This document shows, piece by piece, positions 22,401-36,700 of a DNA stretch of 64,000 nt. Under the pieces are notes generated by a model, which ran no database searches, was not told the origin of the DNA, and saw only the letters and a list, made by a program, of their open reading frames with translations. Where the stretch lies: positions 16,324,509 through 16,388,508 of the forward strand of contig JADWOT020000003.1 in NCBI GenBank assembly GCA_036345935.2, read 5' to 3'. How positions within the stretch are numbered: the stretch's first letter is position 1; every line of letters begins with the position of its first letter. The position numbers and the translations under genes were made by a program. The DNA is from Taenia hydatigena. Its lineage: Eukaryota; Platyhelminthes; Cestoda; Cyclophyllidea; Taeniidae.

Positions 22401-25400
22401 GAGACCGTGATTTAGCTTCCGTACAAACAGAGACGTTAGAAACGGAAACAATGCCAATGTGGATTACTCACACTCCATTCCTCCCGACTCCCCTTGGGTG
22501 GTGTCCGCAAGTTGTCTCGACGTTAATTAAGCCCCCAGTGGCCCTGCATCGGTTGGAAATGTGAGCTTCAATTATCTTGGCTAAAGTGTTTCACGTACCT
22601 TAAAGGGCTACATTTATTGGGTTTTCCTCATTTTACCCTCCTTTGCGTGAAAAGTCAAATCGACAATGCTATGTGTGGATGAAAGTGATTGGGACGGCGC
22701 AAGAATAGCCTTTACCAGGTTCACAGTAAAGGAAAAGGCGACAGATTGCATAGAGAATTAATTACGAACGTAAAAAACTTAAGCGGTGAAATCTGCACCA
22801 TAGTCCGCATTACTAACCTTGCTATTAAATGTGTTCAAACGCTTTAAGAGTTTTTTAAACCATCATTTATTTGTAAGTAGGAAAAATAAGAAAGGAATTA
22901 GCTTACGCATTTCCTTGTTTTAGGTGAAAAATAACAAACTACACCGACATTGGGAAGAGGCAGTAGTCCTGACGTTTTTGGGAAAGTGTTCACCCACCTA
23001 CAAAGCTAGCTAGGGAGTTAAATCGGAATGATCTTTGATTCAATGAATAAGTTAAAATTTGCAGCATTTCTTGCAACGAAATAACAAATACTGTTTGCCA
23101 CATTCGCTTACCATCTAGCTTTGCGTGACTTGCTAAATGGAAATGAGCCTTTTAGGAGGTCATTAGTTGGACCACTCATAATGACCTTAAAAAATGGGCA
23201 TTAAGGCTTTTGCAGAGACTCTAGATGACGCTCAAACATTCCAAACAGGCGAGTTGGGGAGCCAAATAATAGGGTAAGGGGAGGGAGATTGAGGGAAGTG
23301 GTTGCTTAAGTCACGGCAACGCCCTCCTAGATTGAGCAGAAGGTACGGAAAGGAGCATAGTCTTGTGGGAGTATGCACCATCTTCTCCACGATCGGTCTT
23401 TGCAGCCAAAATTCATTTTTTAAATCAGATGATTTCCAATACTCAAAGCAAAACAGAGGAGGAAATGGAACGATAACCATTCTAAAACTTGATGTCTCAA
23501 TACCATTTAAATTTACCGACTGACAATGCCCACACATTTTAAATGATCAAAGATCCTGAATATTCCACAATCATTAACGATTGTCTACACCTTTCCCACG
23601 GTTCTCTCAGAATCCTTGTAATTCCTTATCCCCAGTTTCGACTAGTTGGCAACCGAAGGAACTGCTTTCAACTTTCCAATCCCACCCGTTTTAGATGCGT
23701 CAAAGTGCTGGAGCATACTGTCCTTCCATCGGATATGTTCAACATAGATTTAAGGTACAAAATTAGGGTACACTTTAATGGCCAGCAAATTCTAGTAAAT
23801 TCGTAGCCATCTTATTGGTCCTTGTTTTCCATTGGCCAGCTTCAGACGAATCAAAATCACGCCCGTCTATGCCCTCGATGACAATCACGTTTACTACTCT
23901 AAAAATCGGTATTTCTATAATGGTTTCAGTGTCACTAAAATCCTTAACAAACCATCTAAGGCTTATTAAAAAATTGACTCCTCCCGGAAAGGGTATTACA
24001 AACGCATGCTTGCATTTTAATGGCAAAAATATGAGCTTAAGTAATGAATAGGGTATTACATTTGCTCCAGAATCTGAAGTTTATTTTGAACCAGACCAAT
24101 TTCGCTAAACGTGATTCAAGTCCATCTGCTTAATCGACACACTTCGTGAACCTATTCCGAGAACATTGTAGCCCATAAACATAACTCAATTCATTACAAA
24201 TCTGACCTGATTCCATCCATTCATTTTGCCAGTCAGTGTTCAATGGGCCATGTAAATTGCCTGTGGGAAGGTACTGTCAGGGAATGCATTTGGTCGTTCG
24301 CTTAATGCATGTTTGCAAGAAATGAGCTTTCTGCGTTAACGTCAACCGAGTTTTGGGGCTAAATAAGGTAATTACTTGAGATAATTCACAAAGGTGCATA
24401 ATTTTCCATTCATAATATTAAAATGATGTCTGCCTGTAATGTGTTAAGCGGGGGGATTATAGTTTTGTCAGTGGGAAGATCTCCTTCTCTTTAGGGGACG
24501 ACGCCACCCACTCAGTCACGAGGTTCTTGGCTAAAAGAAATATTAGAATATCCATATTTTAACTTTAGAATAACCGAAGAACAATTATTATAGGTATCAC
24601 TTTATGCAAAAACAACTCATTTTTGCATAAAATTATCGTGTGTCTATACTTAAAAAATTAGGAGTAAACTGGAACCTTCTGCCTTCCATTTGTTGCCAAA
24701 GTTGTCTTTTGCCAAGATATCACCAAGCTCACTGACGTCAAAAAAATAAAACTGAGATGAGGACAATAAGAAATGTAAAGTAATAAGAGCTCTACTGTAT
24801 CATATATAATGAGCCGTCAAAGTTAATGATCCTTCTCCCATATCGATTCCTTCAAGGTTATAAAATGCGTAGTTATTTAAAGTTTTCTCTACTTATTCGG
24901 CAATGAGGCTATTTACATACCTATGCGTCACCAACAGTAGCTTGTTTCTTCCAAAAATCATGATAATTTTCTGACAGAATGATGGCTGTGTCAACAATGC
25001 TTTATATTACGCTGGTATTTTTTGCCTCCTCAAATTCGGTGTCCCCATCGGTGACTTTGATCTCTCGTCAATGATGCCTACACTATTAATCATTTAGTCT
25101 TTTATCCATGGTAGTAATAAAACTGCTCCCAGACTCGTAATCCTCACAAAGACAATACCTGTTGTCCCTTTGGATCGAGGTGTCCAACCATTGCCATCAC
25201 TGCACCAATGCAATATGGATCCAAAGTATATCATAACCGTACGAAGGGAGATTTGTTACCAAAGTACAAGAGATTTTATAGGCTGTTTGCACTGCCAGAG
25301 GGCTATGCCGTCGAGCAAAGGTATAACCTACCGAGTTGGAAAAGCTTGAAGAGTTAAGCATGCACTTAATGAAGACGTTAAACCACTACATAGGATCAAC

Positions 25401-27194
25401 TGCGTTCCCAAGTCAAAAGAGGTTGAGATTAATCAAGGTAGATGTGCAACACTAACACGTCAAACGTGTAAAATAAAGAAGTGACGCAACGGATCGCCCC
25501 ACATTACGCGAATCATTAATCTTGTGTTAAGGTATTTTTTAGTAATGGGATTAACATGCACTATAGGCTCTCTGCGCCTAAAATTATCCATTTCAACCAA
25601 AGCTCCATGAAAAAACAGCGGTATTTATAAATCTTCTACTTTAAGCATTTCTGTGCAAACTTCCGTCGTACTCAAACTCAGATTAAGAGCCGCTATTAAA
25701 AAATTTGCTGACCACCACGTACTTTTCAAAAAAGGCCATTCAGAACGTCAGGTTCTTCTACAATCACTTTTCCACAGGCTGATAGTGCCATGGCTGTCTA
25801 ACCACGTAGCAATAGATTCTTGTCAGCCTACAAAATATAATACGATTGTCAATCTTGGTGGGTCGTTGTTGTACAACATAGTGAAATAGCCACAGTATCG
25901 GTTTAATCAGTCGAAGCTGTGTTCCCCGCGTAGTACAACTTTAAATCCCTCAAATTAATTAATGGAGATATCATTTGTGTTTGCGATTCTATGTATTGAA
26001 AGCATTGCTATTCGGCTGTAATTTATTCTGCTATTCTCAGGTAGTTTGTCCCAAAAGGCAAATGAAATAGCAAAAACGCTACTACTACATGTAAACAAAA
26101 TGCTATTTGCCCAAAAGTGTTATCTTATTGTTAGCTTAGAGTTCGAATGCTTCTAAAGCGCAATGAAGCAACTAATTACCAATGTATTATTTGCTACAAC
26201 AGAATTTACCAAAATAGACTGATCTTACCGACAGAGATTTTTCGCCCTTAAGATTTCAATTTACCATTTGAACACCATTTCAGAAACGATTAGTCTTCTT
26301 CAAAAAACGTCTATGGTGGTTCTAAAAGTAGCATTATTTCTACCCTGTCTTAGCATTTTATTAGAGAATAGGAAGGATGATGGCTAAGGAACTACCATGG
26401 AAGCGCTAAGCTTGCAAATACCACATTGATGCTAAGTGTGACGTCGACTTCTTCTTCTTAAGTAAAGGTAAAAATTTTTTGTCTTTCTGAATCGAAAATG
26501 GGAAATGAGGGAAATTCTCTTAGTTAACATGGTGGTGATTCAAGATTTGTAAGCTTTAATTTATCACTCTCCTTCGCGGTTGTCAGATGTGAAATCATGC
26601 TCGATGGAATCACCAACTTCTTCATAAAGTACTCTAACCTGATAAGGGAGAAATCTAATGTGACCAAAGGACCCCTACTGGATGCCAATGGGTTTTAACT
26701 AACCTAGAAAAATCTGCAACAGCCACACAAATTTAATTTCAACAGCCTCTGTACATTGTCGACAATAAAGCTTAAGCGATTTTAATTACTTGTCAAATTG
26801 CCAGCTGATTTCTGTTCCATAAATTGCTAACCTTCTTCCACCCACCTTATGAGTGGCTCCAGTAAACTAACTCCCAATTACATCTTCAAGAATCCTAATT
26901 GTTATATCTAAACATTTTTGTCAGCATAAAGCAAATACAGCATTGTTTATTGTCGTCTTAAAAAAACTAGTTGACTTTACGCTGGGAAATTTGCATGGGT
27001 TAAAAAAGCAACCATTTTCTCACAAACCCTATCAGCGCCCTTAAGGAGTGACGCCAACGAAGGCTCAATAATATAATTATGATCAAAGAGCTGGCATACA
27101 TAGTAGTAGATGGGAGAAAATATGCATCGAGGGCAAGATATAAAGAGAGGAGAAGATAGAAGGATAAGGGAATGCATCAACATGTTGGCATCAG
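19477..27194. other. Intergenic region between the NRF-like gene and tomosyn
   Basis: About 7.7 kb. The first part, T-rich on the plus strand to roughly 21 kb, probably holds the NRF-like 3' UTR; I see no clear AATAAA. A GC-richer patch near 22.2-22.5 kb may be an old repeat. Short open frames show no family resemblance. I see no RNA gene. Confidence 0.45.
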
Positions 27195-27222
27195 TAATAG
27201 TAATAATAATAATAACAACAAT
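27195..27222. repeat. AAT-rich microsatellite
   Basis: Imperfect (TAA)n tract, part of a cluster downstream of the tomosyn stop codon. Confidence 0.85.
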
Positions 27223-27245
27223 ATGAATGTTCATACATATGCGCG

Positions 27246-27271
27246 TGTATATATGTATATATATAATATAT
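27246..27271. repeat. TA-rich microsatellite
   Basis: Imperfect (TA)n with GTATA interruptions. Confidence 0.8.
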
Positions 27272-27325
27272 GGGGAACTGGGAGGGAATCTGGAGAAGTA
27301 ACTGCTGCATAGAAGAGAGAGGTAA

Positions 27326-27331
27326 TTTAAT
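27326..27331 (-). other. Possible polyadenylation signal of tomosyn
   Basis: ATTAAA on the minus strand, about 210 bp after the tomosyn stop. It is a common variant signal but also common by chance in AT-rich DNA. Confidence 0.3.
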
Positions 27332-27344
27332 TGTTTCCATCATT

Positions 27345-27363
27345 ACACACACACAAACACACA
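27345..27363. repeat. CA microsatellite
   Basis: Short (CA)n with one AA interruption. Confidence 0.8.
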
Positions 27364-27482
27364 TCAAGATTTGTGTTAACATACATATCACATATGGCTT
27401 GAGTTGTTGTAGTAATAAGAGGAGGCAGCACACAACAAAGATAAAATCTGTGAGTGGAGCAGATGGCAGAAGAAGAAGTGTA

Positions 27483-27501
27483 TCTGTCTGTCTGTCGGTC
27501 T
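27483..27501. repeat. TCTG microsatellite
   Basis: Short (CTGT)n tract, about 40 bp past the tomosyn stop on the minus strand, so probably in its 3' UTR. Confidence 0.8.
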
Positions 27502-27537
27502 GGATGTTTGTAAGAAGGGAGGGAAAGCGAGGTCACA

Positions 27538-27752
27538 TCACCGCGGCCAAACACCCCACCATTTGTCTTGCTTCTCATACTTCGCCGCCAGCATAGCCGC
27601 TGTCTTGCTAAGGTTCTTCGATTGATCCACCATCTCTTGAGTCTGTATATCTAAATGACTGAGTTTTTCGCCCCGTTCCAAAGCCGCATTGCGAGCCCTG
27701 GCAATCTCCGAGGTTGCTCCGCCTGCCTGACCTGTTAAACGGTCCATTCGAC
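27538..27752 (-). CDS. STXBP5: Tomosyn last exon (R-SNARE)
   Basis: It begins after CTACCTTCAG|. MDRLTGQAGGATSEIARARN leads to ALERGEKLSHL, which carries the zero-layer Arg of an R-SNARE, then the heptads through AAMLAAKYEKQDKWW and a short GVWPR end with TGA. The vertebrate protein ends similarly (KYKDKKW). The acceptor phase needs one base from the previous exon, so it does not join 31909-31784 directly. Confidence 0.92.
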
Positions 27753-30700
27753 CTGAAGGTAGGAGAGCGGCTGTCCCACATGTCGATTTTCCTGCCTGTT
27801 TTTCCCCGACTATGCAAAAGATCGAGAGAAAATTCGAGCTAGAACGTCGTAATGATTATTCATTGTCGAATTCAGACCGTAACTTTCATGAACAGTCTCT
27901 GAACATCCTTCACCGCTGCAGTAAAACCACACTCCAAATGAAGCACTAGAGGTTTTAAGCTAACTTTTGTTATCTGACTAGTTATTACTATAAATAGAAA
28001 GGATATTTATGCCCACAATTCAGAGCTCGTTAATTAAGGTGGCATAAAGCAGTGACAATACATGCAGAAAGCAATGTAAATTTAGTGTAGAAAAAAAGGA
28101 GCGAAACAAACCCGCAAATCCGTGCTTTGAGACCTTGGGTTAACGCATACTGAGTATCCTAGGCTGATTTAGCTGCCCTGACAAATCGTTGCATGTCAGA
28201 GCTGCCCTCCAGCCACAAGCTAGTTTGTATGCAAACGTAACAGGAATTCACGTAGAAAAGTAAACGCCCTTAGTGTAGCCACGAAAATTTCAATTTGACT
28301 TGAATAGCTCAGAACATATTTTGGGATACAATTAGTTAACTTCTACATATTTCCAGAAAAATCCAACAGGGTAGGGTTTTCTTCTAATTCTGATGCTAAA
28401 TATGGCTCCCAAATTACGGATTTCATGGATTCGGGTTATGCCCTATTTCGACAAAAATGGCATTCCTAATCACTACTACTGTATTTATAGTCAGTTTGGT
28501 TTTGATCATCCCTGTCTACCCTCTCTCTGCGGCAATCTGGAGTCTTTAATAAGTAACCGGCACCTTAAGTGGCTTTAAGAGGAAGGTATGCACAGAAAAC
28601 TGGAGTGGTGGTAAATGCTAGGAAAGCGGCTGCGGTGACTCATGATATTATCTTTCCTTATCTAACCCATACACTGACTAGTAATGAAGAAAAATTAGAA
28701 TTGATGGACCATGGTCTAATCGAAACAGTTGGAAATTAGAGAAATTTTAGAAAACATTGCCAATAAACTGAAACGAATCAAGGGAGACGGGTAGACAGTA
28801 GTAACATAGGAGCGAATAAGGAGGAGAAAAACAAATCACAAAGGAGATCTCCAGTGATTTCGCAGAATTGTTTAACCACTGCTGGTGCTCTTACAATAGG
28901 CGGTTGTTATGGAAAACGCACTTATCACAGACCATTCAATTCCTAACTCTATTTCCTGAGTGATTTCTCATTGCCTAAAGTATGCACTGTTGAAAGCTTA
29001 TGGAAATCAACTCGGTAGCCATCTTGTTGCGATATGAATTGACCAGACCATTATCGTTTCCATCCTACATTATGGTTTCAATGTACGCACCTCATCTACA
29101 CTGTCATGACATTCAGATATGCATCAAGTGACTTTGTTATTTTTTTCTAAGAGGGATTTCTAAAATTCGACGGTCCCTGTCTCTGAAGATTCTTGTAACA
29201 GCACCTTAAAATGATCTCAGAAACCTAGTCTTACAGGAAGGACGTAGTTGAGAAGCTATCTCCCCAAGTGTTGACTGATTCAAGCAGAATATTTTACAAA
29301 TATTTGAGCCAAAATTAATTCAAAAATTCGTTTCGAAAAAAATTTTGCTTTTAATGCATCTTATCAAAAGGACCTAATTACTCCGTTCCGAAATAATAAA
29401 ACAAGATCGCAATGAGCCGAAACTTTTGTCGCTCACCGACGGTAAAACATTCGGGTTTAATGAGGTTACCGACATTAACATTCCAAATCAATGCCGAACA
29501 TAAAGAGTTAAAAAAAAGAATGTAGTAATATAGACACATGGTTTGTTTTCAACTAAATATTTCACTATGTTTTCACTGCTTCGATTGTACAAAGCTTACA
29601 TAGTTATAGTTTACAATACACCAGTGCCTTATTTTGAAGTGGAATTTAAGTCATCTAAAATACACTTTGGATCACTTTGTCACAGTGATTATCAGACTTT
29701 GGTGTAACTAAATTAGGTATTCTCCAGGTCACTGATATTTGAGTTACGGCACCTTTATTCAAGGGATTTTCTACCTGAGCGCTTGAGCCACAGTTGGACA
29801 TCTACACGAAAATCCATCCAATACCTCTACGTGTGACCTCATCAAAAGTAATAAAGTGCCCGATCGGATGTCGCATACATAAAAGCGTCCAGAGGTTGCT
29901 GATTTCAAGGGAAAACGACCTTTAGGCTCATGATGTTCAATAAAATTTAAGCACTCTTCAACATTTTGGCTTGGAATTTTGATGTGGCAAGAATGAGTAG
30001 AAAAAATCGGCCCTCACAGGGTTCCCTGTTTTGCCATTGGTCAACAAAAGCTCTTGCGGTTAGCCCTTTTGAAGGTTTGCAATCCTATAGAAACAGGTAG
30101 TAGAGACAAAACGGTGATAAAAGCATTTACGAACCTGGTTCATTAGAAGCCATCTTTCCAAATATCCCTGAAAATTAAAGGACTACATGGCTAAACAATC
30201 CGGATTGGTTGAATTTATGACTATTCACCGCAAAATTTCTCGTGTAGGGACACATTGGATCTCAGTTAAACAGTGACCCGTTAAAACTCACGCCACTATG
30301 AGTTGGAAAAACAAAACATGATTAGAGGTATTTCAGCATCTTGGTCTTTTAAACAACAATGACGATTTTGAAAGGAATGTCAAACTGCCATTTAGCTCAT
30401 TGGAAGTGCAAATAAGGGAATCTGTTTATCAATTTCCGTAGTCCAAAACTATTCACCGACTCACAAGTGCTCAAATAGGAACTATTAAAGAGCAACCATC
30501 TAGATAGGTGACTAATACAAACATGTTGAAGCAACGAGTTAAATAGCCATGCACCGTAAGCACAAACAAGTTTTATTTTAGTGCAATAAAACGTTCAAAC
30601 AGATTACTTGCCAATTTCTTCTGGCCCACATTATAAGATTTTTGCGATTCGAAAAAAAACGGAAGGCTTGAGATTTTACACAGCAAAGTACGAATTTAAA

Positions 30701-33700
30701 AACGTCTCTTGCTAAGGCGAAGGCATTACAAAGGCCGGTCTTTTAAACAGAGGGCAGTAAATGAATTCTAAAACGCATTCCTATCAACAATTGACAGTTA
30801 AAAATTTTCAAATCCTCTTCGTGGATTCTGTGTACCTCAATTTTCTTTAAAGCGTAAGAAAGGAGAAGTTCAGTAGTGACGCTTTTGCAGGGCAACCACA
30901 TCAAAAAAGTAACATGATAAACGTTAGCTCACAGTCCCTGTAGAGTACACGCTAAAGATTCTTTGAAGCTATGGCAACCTTCCCAAAGTCTTTAGCAGTG
31001 CTATCGAATAATCCAGCATTGCAAAACCCATATCACAAAATATTACATTTGCAGCTATTTTAGCATCAAAATGAATATTCAAATGCTTAACTAAGGGTGG
31101 AACACACTAATTTATTATGAAAACATCCAGTGAATGATAAACATTTGAGGGCATGTTTAAACAGATTCTTCACATCAGTGAATTGTTAAGGGGAATTCTG
31201 AACCGCGCAGCATACGACAGTTGCTAATTTAAAACACCTTAAATTACATATCCATAAGCCTAGAGCATAAGAGATCCGACTGATATGAAGTTGGCCGCTT
31301 TCCGAGACCTTGGACCACCACTTACCACTATTCCAGACAGCCTGATTTGTCATAACAGATTGATGGATAGATTGAAACTTAATTACAATTCCTCCTGTGC
31401 ACAAGCTCCATGGACTAGTTATCAAATAAAAATTTAGACTTATCTGATGATTCTACAGATGATAACTTATTGTTCACATCAGCAACATTTATTCAAGACT
31501 TCTCTTAATTTATTCAAAATCGTATATTGAGCAGGAACTTTCTGAAACAAATATAGCAGGCTCTATTTGGAAGACCAAAAAGTGTCAGGCTATTAATTCA
31601 ATTTTGAGGAGGAGGAATTCATTTAAAGATCTCTGATCGCTAAATGTAACAGTCCCAACACTTCTATTACTTTGGACTGTTTCGGTTTGAGTTTCAAATT
31701 TGACGTGAACTAGGGAGAGGGGTGGGTTAAAAGGCGGTGTAGGAAACTATAATCTAGTTATTTAAAGAAAAATTCACTAACACAACGCATCCTTGTCCGC
31801 CGGCGATAGCCCATTTCCGGTGAAGAGATTGGTGAAGAAGTTCCTCTTCGGCGGTTCCGGCATGTTGCAAGGCAAGAAGAGCTCACCGTGCATTTCGCTG
31901 AGATTGTTACTAAAACGGGCGGAATAATTCATCTTACATCAAAGTTAAAAGATACGAAAATAAGCTAATCCACTTAGAAAACCACCTCAGATCGGCAGAC
32001 ATTGATATTTTGGCGAGTTCAGAGGGAGAAGACATATAGATGGCGTGGCCAAGGTTGCCAAAGGTAAACAAAGCCTGGTGAAAGGGCTTGTTGACGACCT
32101 CCACGTCGCTGAGGATGCGTAGCGATGGCAATGAGAAGGCAATCAGATGGCCGTTGGAGAGTAGGCAGGAGATGTAGAGTACCGTGGTCGGTGTGGCTGT
32201 GGAGAGCTGGGAGGCGGAGATTGAAGTCGAGAACGGCATTCGTTGATTGCTCATCTCTGCACGGATAACTGCACTGGTCTCGGTGATCTTCACCTACATA
32301 AGGAGGTGAACCAGTAATGTTTACCACGTATTGGTGCAATCAAAAGGCATCAAAACTGCTCGGACATGACGAGGCTTGAAGGGTCTCGTTAAAGGATAAC
32401 GTGGAATGGGCAGCAAAGTTCTGCCTAAAGAGATAAGGCATCGTATGTGCCACTTGAAGAGTGACTTTGAAATCACATGATAGATAGCACAGGAGCAACG
32501 ATCACGTATATCAAAGTTCATGAGTGTCTGCAATGGCTGCATAAAAGTAGTAGTTGAAATGTATCATTACAGAACTGCCAACAAGTCCACATAAACGGCA
32601 ACAGTGATATACTGATAAATGGAAAGTGAAGCCAGTCAAGTTATGTGTGCACTTGGAGGAATTTACCCGAATATATTCTGCTTCAGTCAACTTTAAGAGA
32701 AGCAAAGTCCTATTTGAAGAAATCCACCAATGAATTAGCTGTAATTAATCATAGAAACAGCAAGTGAGGAACGATAGCCTATGGTCAAGTTCTCAAGCAT
32801 AACAAAACATAGCATAACAAAAATGAGTTTGTAGACATTTGGAATGACTTAAGAAAGTAGAATGGGTTGGCATTTCCTTCTAAATACGTACACTGTGGGT
32901 AATAAAGTTCAAATTCAACGTTCGCTCCTCCAATGGGGATGAATAATGACGGCTGCCGTCATTATCAGCGTTTCAAAAGTGAACCAATGAGGAAAAAGAT
33001 TTGAGTGGTCATATTTAATAGAACTGTTACCAAATAAGTACAACTAGTCTGTAAAAGTGGAAAGGCGGAACTAAGAGTACTCAAAAGGCAGGCATCGAAG
33101 CCGCTGTCAAAAGCCCGCATAAAGAAAGCTAACGATTTGATGAATTAATTCAAATGTCAAGATCTCCCAAACTACTCAGATGGATGTAAAATGCAAGTAA
33201 TCTTAAGTTTGCACCAAACCATCTTATTTAATCCCATGGGGCGTTAAATGGTGAATGCATCTGTTGTTTTACCTTGACAATTCTTGCGTGAATAGTGCAA
33301 CTATTGTTTTCGTTGAATACATCCTAGATTCAAAAAATCACTTTTTAAGCTAACGCAATTAATGCTTGCGAAATATGGTTCCAAATTCAAAAACGAGTCC
33401 TACTGTGGAACGAAAGAAGCAGACCAGACAACGCGGAGCTTAGCTGGAAGAAATACGTCTAGTAAAAATCTGGCCAATCAACTCAATGTTTAACTTGGGA
33501 CATTTTGCTTCAGCGGATCATTATGCTAATCGAAACAAACCGGACATATGAAAACTCGGAATTTGGACAGCGACTATTAGTTCATACGTTAAGTACTGTG
33601 CAAACCATTGGGAAGATTTAACATGGTTATGAAATCACTACTTTATTATCTGAAGCAAGCAGATAGGGGTGGACTTTTAGATTGATGGGTTTGACCTTAT

Positions 33701-36700
33701 GAAACAGATAAACGAGTATGGAGGTCTGTATCTCCCAGGTGTTACGGTTTCAGTTAAAAATGTGAGACTGAATGCAACAGTTTTGAACAGTGAAAATAAT
33801 TTCTCCTGAGATAGAGGGATGACGAAAAGCAAAGAAATAATCAAAATAGGAAGACACCAATTCTGGACAATGAAATTACAGAATTCAAAAACCACTAAAG
33901 CAGAGAAATTAGAGATTCACTATGACAGAAGGTGCGAAATTTGGTTGCGCTAGTTCACACTTAGGAATCAGCCAAAAGAATAGTGATAAACAAAAGTTCT
34001 ACAACGGAAAAAGTTGGATTCCATGGGAGAAAACAGCCAAACGAACAAATTATGCCTAAGAGGACACACGGAGATGAGACTTCCATTTGTCAGTAAGAGT
34101 GTCACTATCATCGCATGCTCCAATCCCATCTCACATCAGCCGTCATCATAAATCTCCGATCACCTCTGCAAAATGGGTTTTGACCTATTTCGCACATCGT
34201 TCTCATTTCGAACATGCAAATGCCTACACAAGCGCAAATGTGCGTGTCCACTCCTCTCATGCATTCGACTACACATCACCAAACACACATGCGAGTGCAA
34301 AGACGTCAGGAGTAAATCGAGGCTTCAGGCTCTGTGTGCCACACGAAGTAACCACCAAACACTAGAATGTGTCGTTTTTGTTCTGCACTCAAGCCTAATG
34401 GAAATCGTGTGATGGCAGAAAGAAGGCGTTGGTTTTCTTCTTTCCCATTGTGATACGTGGAATTCCTAGCACGATCAAAGAGGGAAGGTCAAGATATTTG
34501 ACTCCTCCCGAACAGCAATCAGTTGAGGCAGAATCCACTTCCGTCTACACCAAGTTGGTGGAAGTCTTCCCCAAACTATGCACAAAATCCAAACATGTGA
34601 CTGGAATGGAGGACGTAAGGGAGGAGGGAAGGAATGTTAGCTGTAGGGGGAAGATGTGGTTTGTCTCCTTCCTTCCCTTCAAATACTATCAGAACACTGC
34701 ACACAAAACAGTAACTTGTGACGCAAATCAGGTTACAGCCAAAAGTAGAATCCTAACTTTACGAAGGGCAAAATGTCGGAAAGAATGACTAGTAATGATC
34801 TAACGTTACGCAAATAATTGAAATGAAAATTCTAGGCGATCAGAGCTCGGTAGTGGCTATTTTACTCAAGTATGAATGATGTTATACCATTTCACAAGTT
34901 TGGGTTGCGGCAGAATGGCAGCAGGTTCATGTTATCAAGCAGCCCTTCAGCCCTCAATGAATTAGCATGCAGGCTGGTGATATGAAGCTCTGCTCACGCC
35001 ATTCACACCGCAATTTTCCTACCCTTTCTCTGCGTCAATTCCAGGCTCAGTTACTAAATAATGTCTATATTTTCGATATTTTCAAACATTTTTTCAATAT
35101 TACAAGCAGATGGGCCTCCAGAGGCATGCACACTTTGTATCCAAATGTTCTCTTGCCAGAATCATGAGTCCAGTCCATTATCATGATTGTAGATAAGAAA
35201 TTCAGAATGCACCGGAGAATGGAAAGAGGCTCCGGTAGTAATTTGGTTATTACTTTCCTTGCAAATGGTTTTCAAAATTGTGCAATAAAATAAAGCTTCA
35301 TTAATAACCGTGAGAAGGAGACCTGGGAGCTTAACACATGAGCCATTTAATGGACAGCAGCAGCTCTAGAAACTTTTCCAACAAATGTAATTACACTGTC
35401 ATAAATGAGAGTGAGGCACTTTGTCAGGAAGACCAATTTTATCAGAAGTTAAAAAATGGATAACAGAGGAACATGAATGAAGAAGTTGATAAATAATTAA
35501 AAAGGAAATAAACAGTAACCTAGTTGCAGAAACCGGAATCGACTTTTCAAGCACCTTCTTAAGGTGAATGACTCACCCTGTTGTAGCAATTCCTAGACGG
35601 GAACCCAATGACCTGAGCATGCTTTTCCGAAATCACCACCATGAAGTAGCCGTCTGCCGTGTCTATTGAGGATTGATTGCTTCCAGAACTGGAAGGCGCC
35701 TCTTCCTGAGAATTTGCGGTTCCACCCATCCCTTGGTTTCCACTGTATGTCGAACCTGAAGAAAATTAAGACCTTTGAACACTCAACACCGACTTAAAAT
35801 TCACAAGATTGCAAAATTCTACTTACTTGACGTCAAGGGTGTGCTAGGAGGACCGCTGGATTTCCACTTGTTTCCCGCGCGTCTAGATGACACTGGAGAA
35901 TTCGGAGTATGATGACCCAGACGCCGAAAAGCGGTGGATTCGCTGGCAGCGAAACCGAATTCATTGGAAACGCCTTCGATGCTTTCGAAATCAGCGGATC
36001 CTCCAGATTCTTCCAAATTAGGAATTAGGGTTAGTCGAGGCACTGCACTGCTACCAGCATTCCACTTTGCCGAAGGAGCAGTGCACATTTCACCTTGGGA
36101 ATTCCCGAAACCGACGTAGACAACTTCGCCATCGAATTTGAAGAGGGAACCTGTTAGGAATGGTACAGTGAAGGCGTCATGACAACCAATCAATGGAATC
36201 CGTAGGGTATTGTCTCTGAGAATATAACTAGAGTTTATCTAAAAGTCTAACGATTTGAAGAAGGCATTATGCCGGACAAAAGGTTAATTTTGTCTCAATG
36301 CATTCAGAACCTAGAATTGAGGTTTTTCAGAAAGACTGACAGAAAATGAATTCTTTTGACTAAATTGGGTCAGTGATCTCACTAAATAAAAGCCATTACC
36401 ACTTGTGTGGGTAACAAAGAGAATAAATCGTCTTAAAGACAAGAACGAGGACCAATGAATAAAAGTCGCCACAAATTAAATAGGTCATCATTCTTTGCAT
36501 AGAATGGGACGGATCAATCATAGTTTACACGCAAGCATAGACTTTTACGACTCATTCCCATTTATTTCATTCAAGTCAGCATTGGAAAGCCAACTTTTTT
36601 TGGAATCGTATGCAAAAATGCAGCACAAAAATAGCACAACGCATAGACCACCAAGTTCTACCTCGACGCTTGCACGACGGAAATCACTCGGCGATCCTGA

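Noticed and set aside
34087..34788. Open frames of 92 and 119 codons present in both inverted-repeat arms
   Set aside because: Their conservation follows from DNA identity; in the 119/100-codon pair the few differences mostly change residues, so there is no sign of protein selection.
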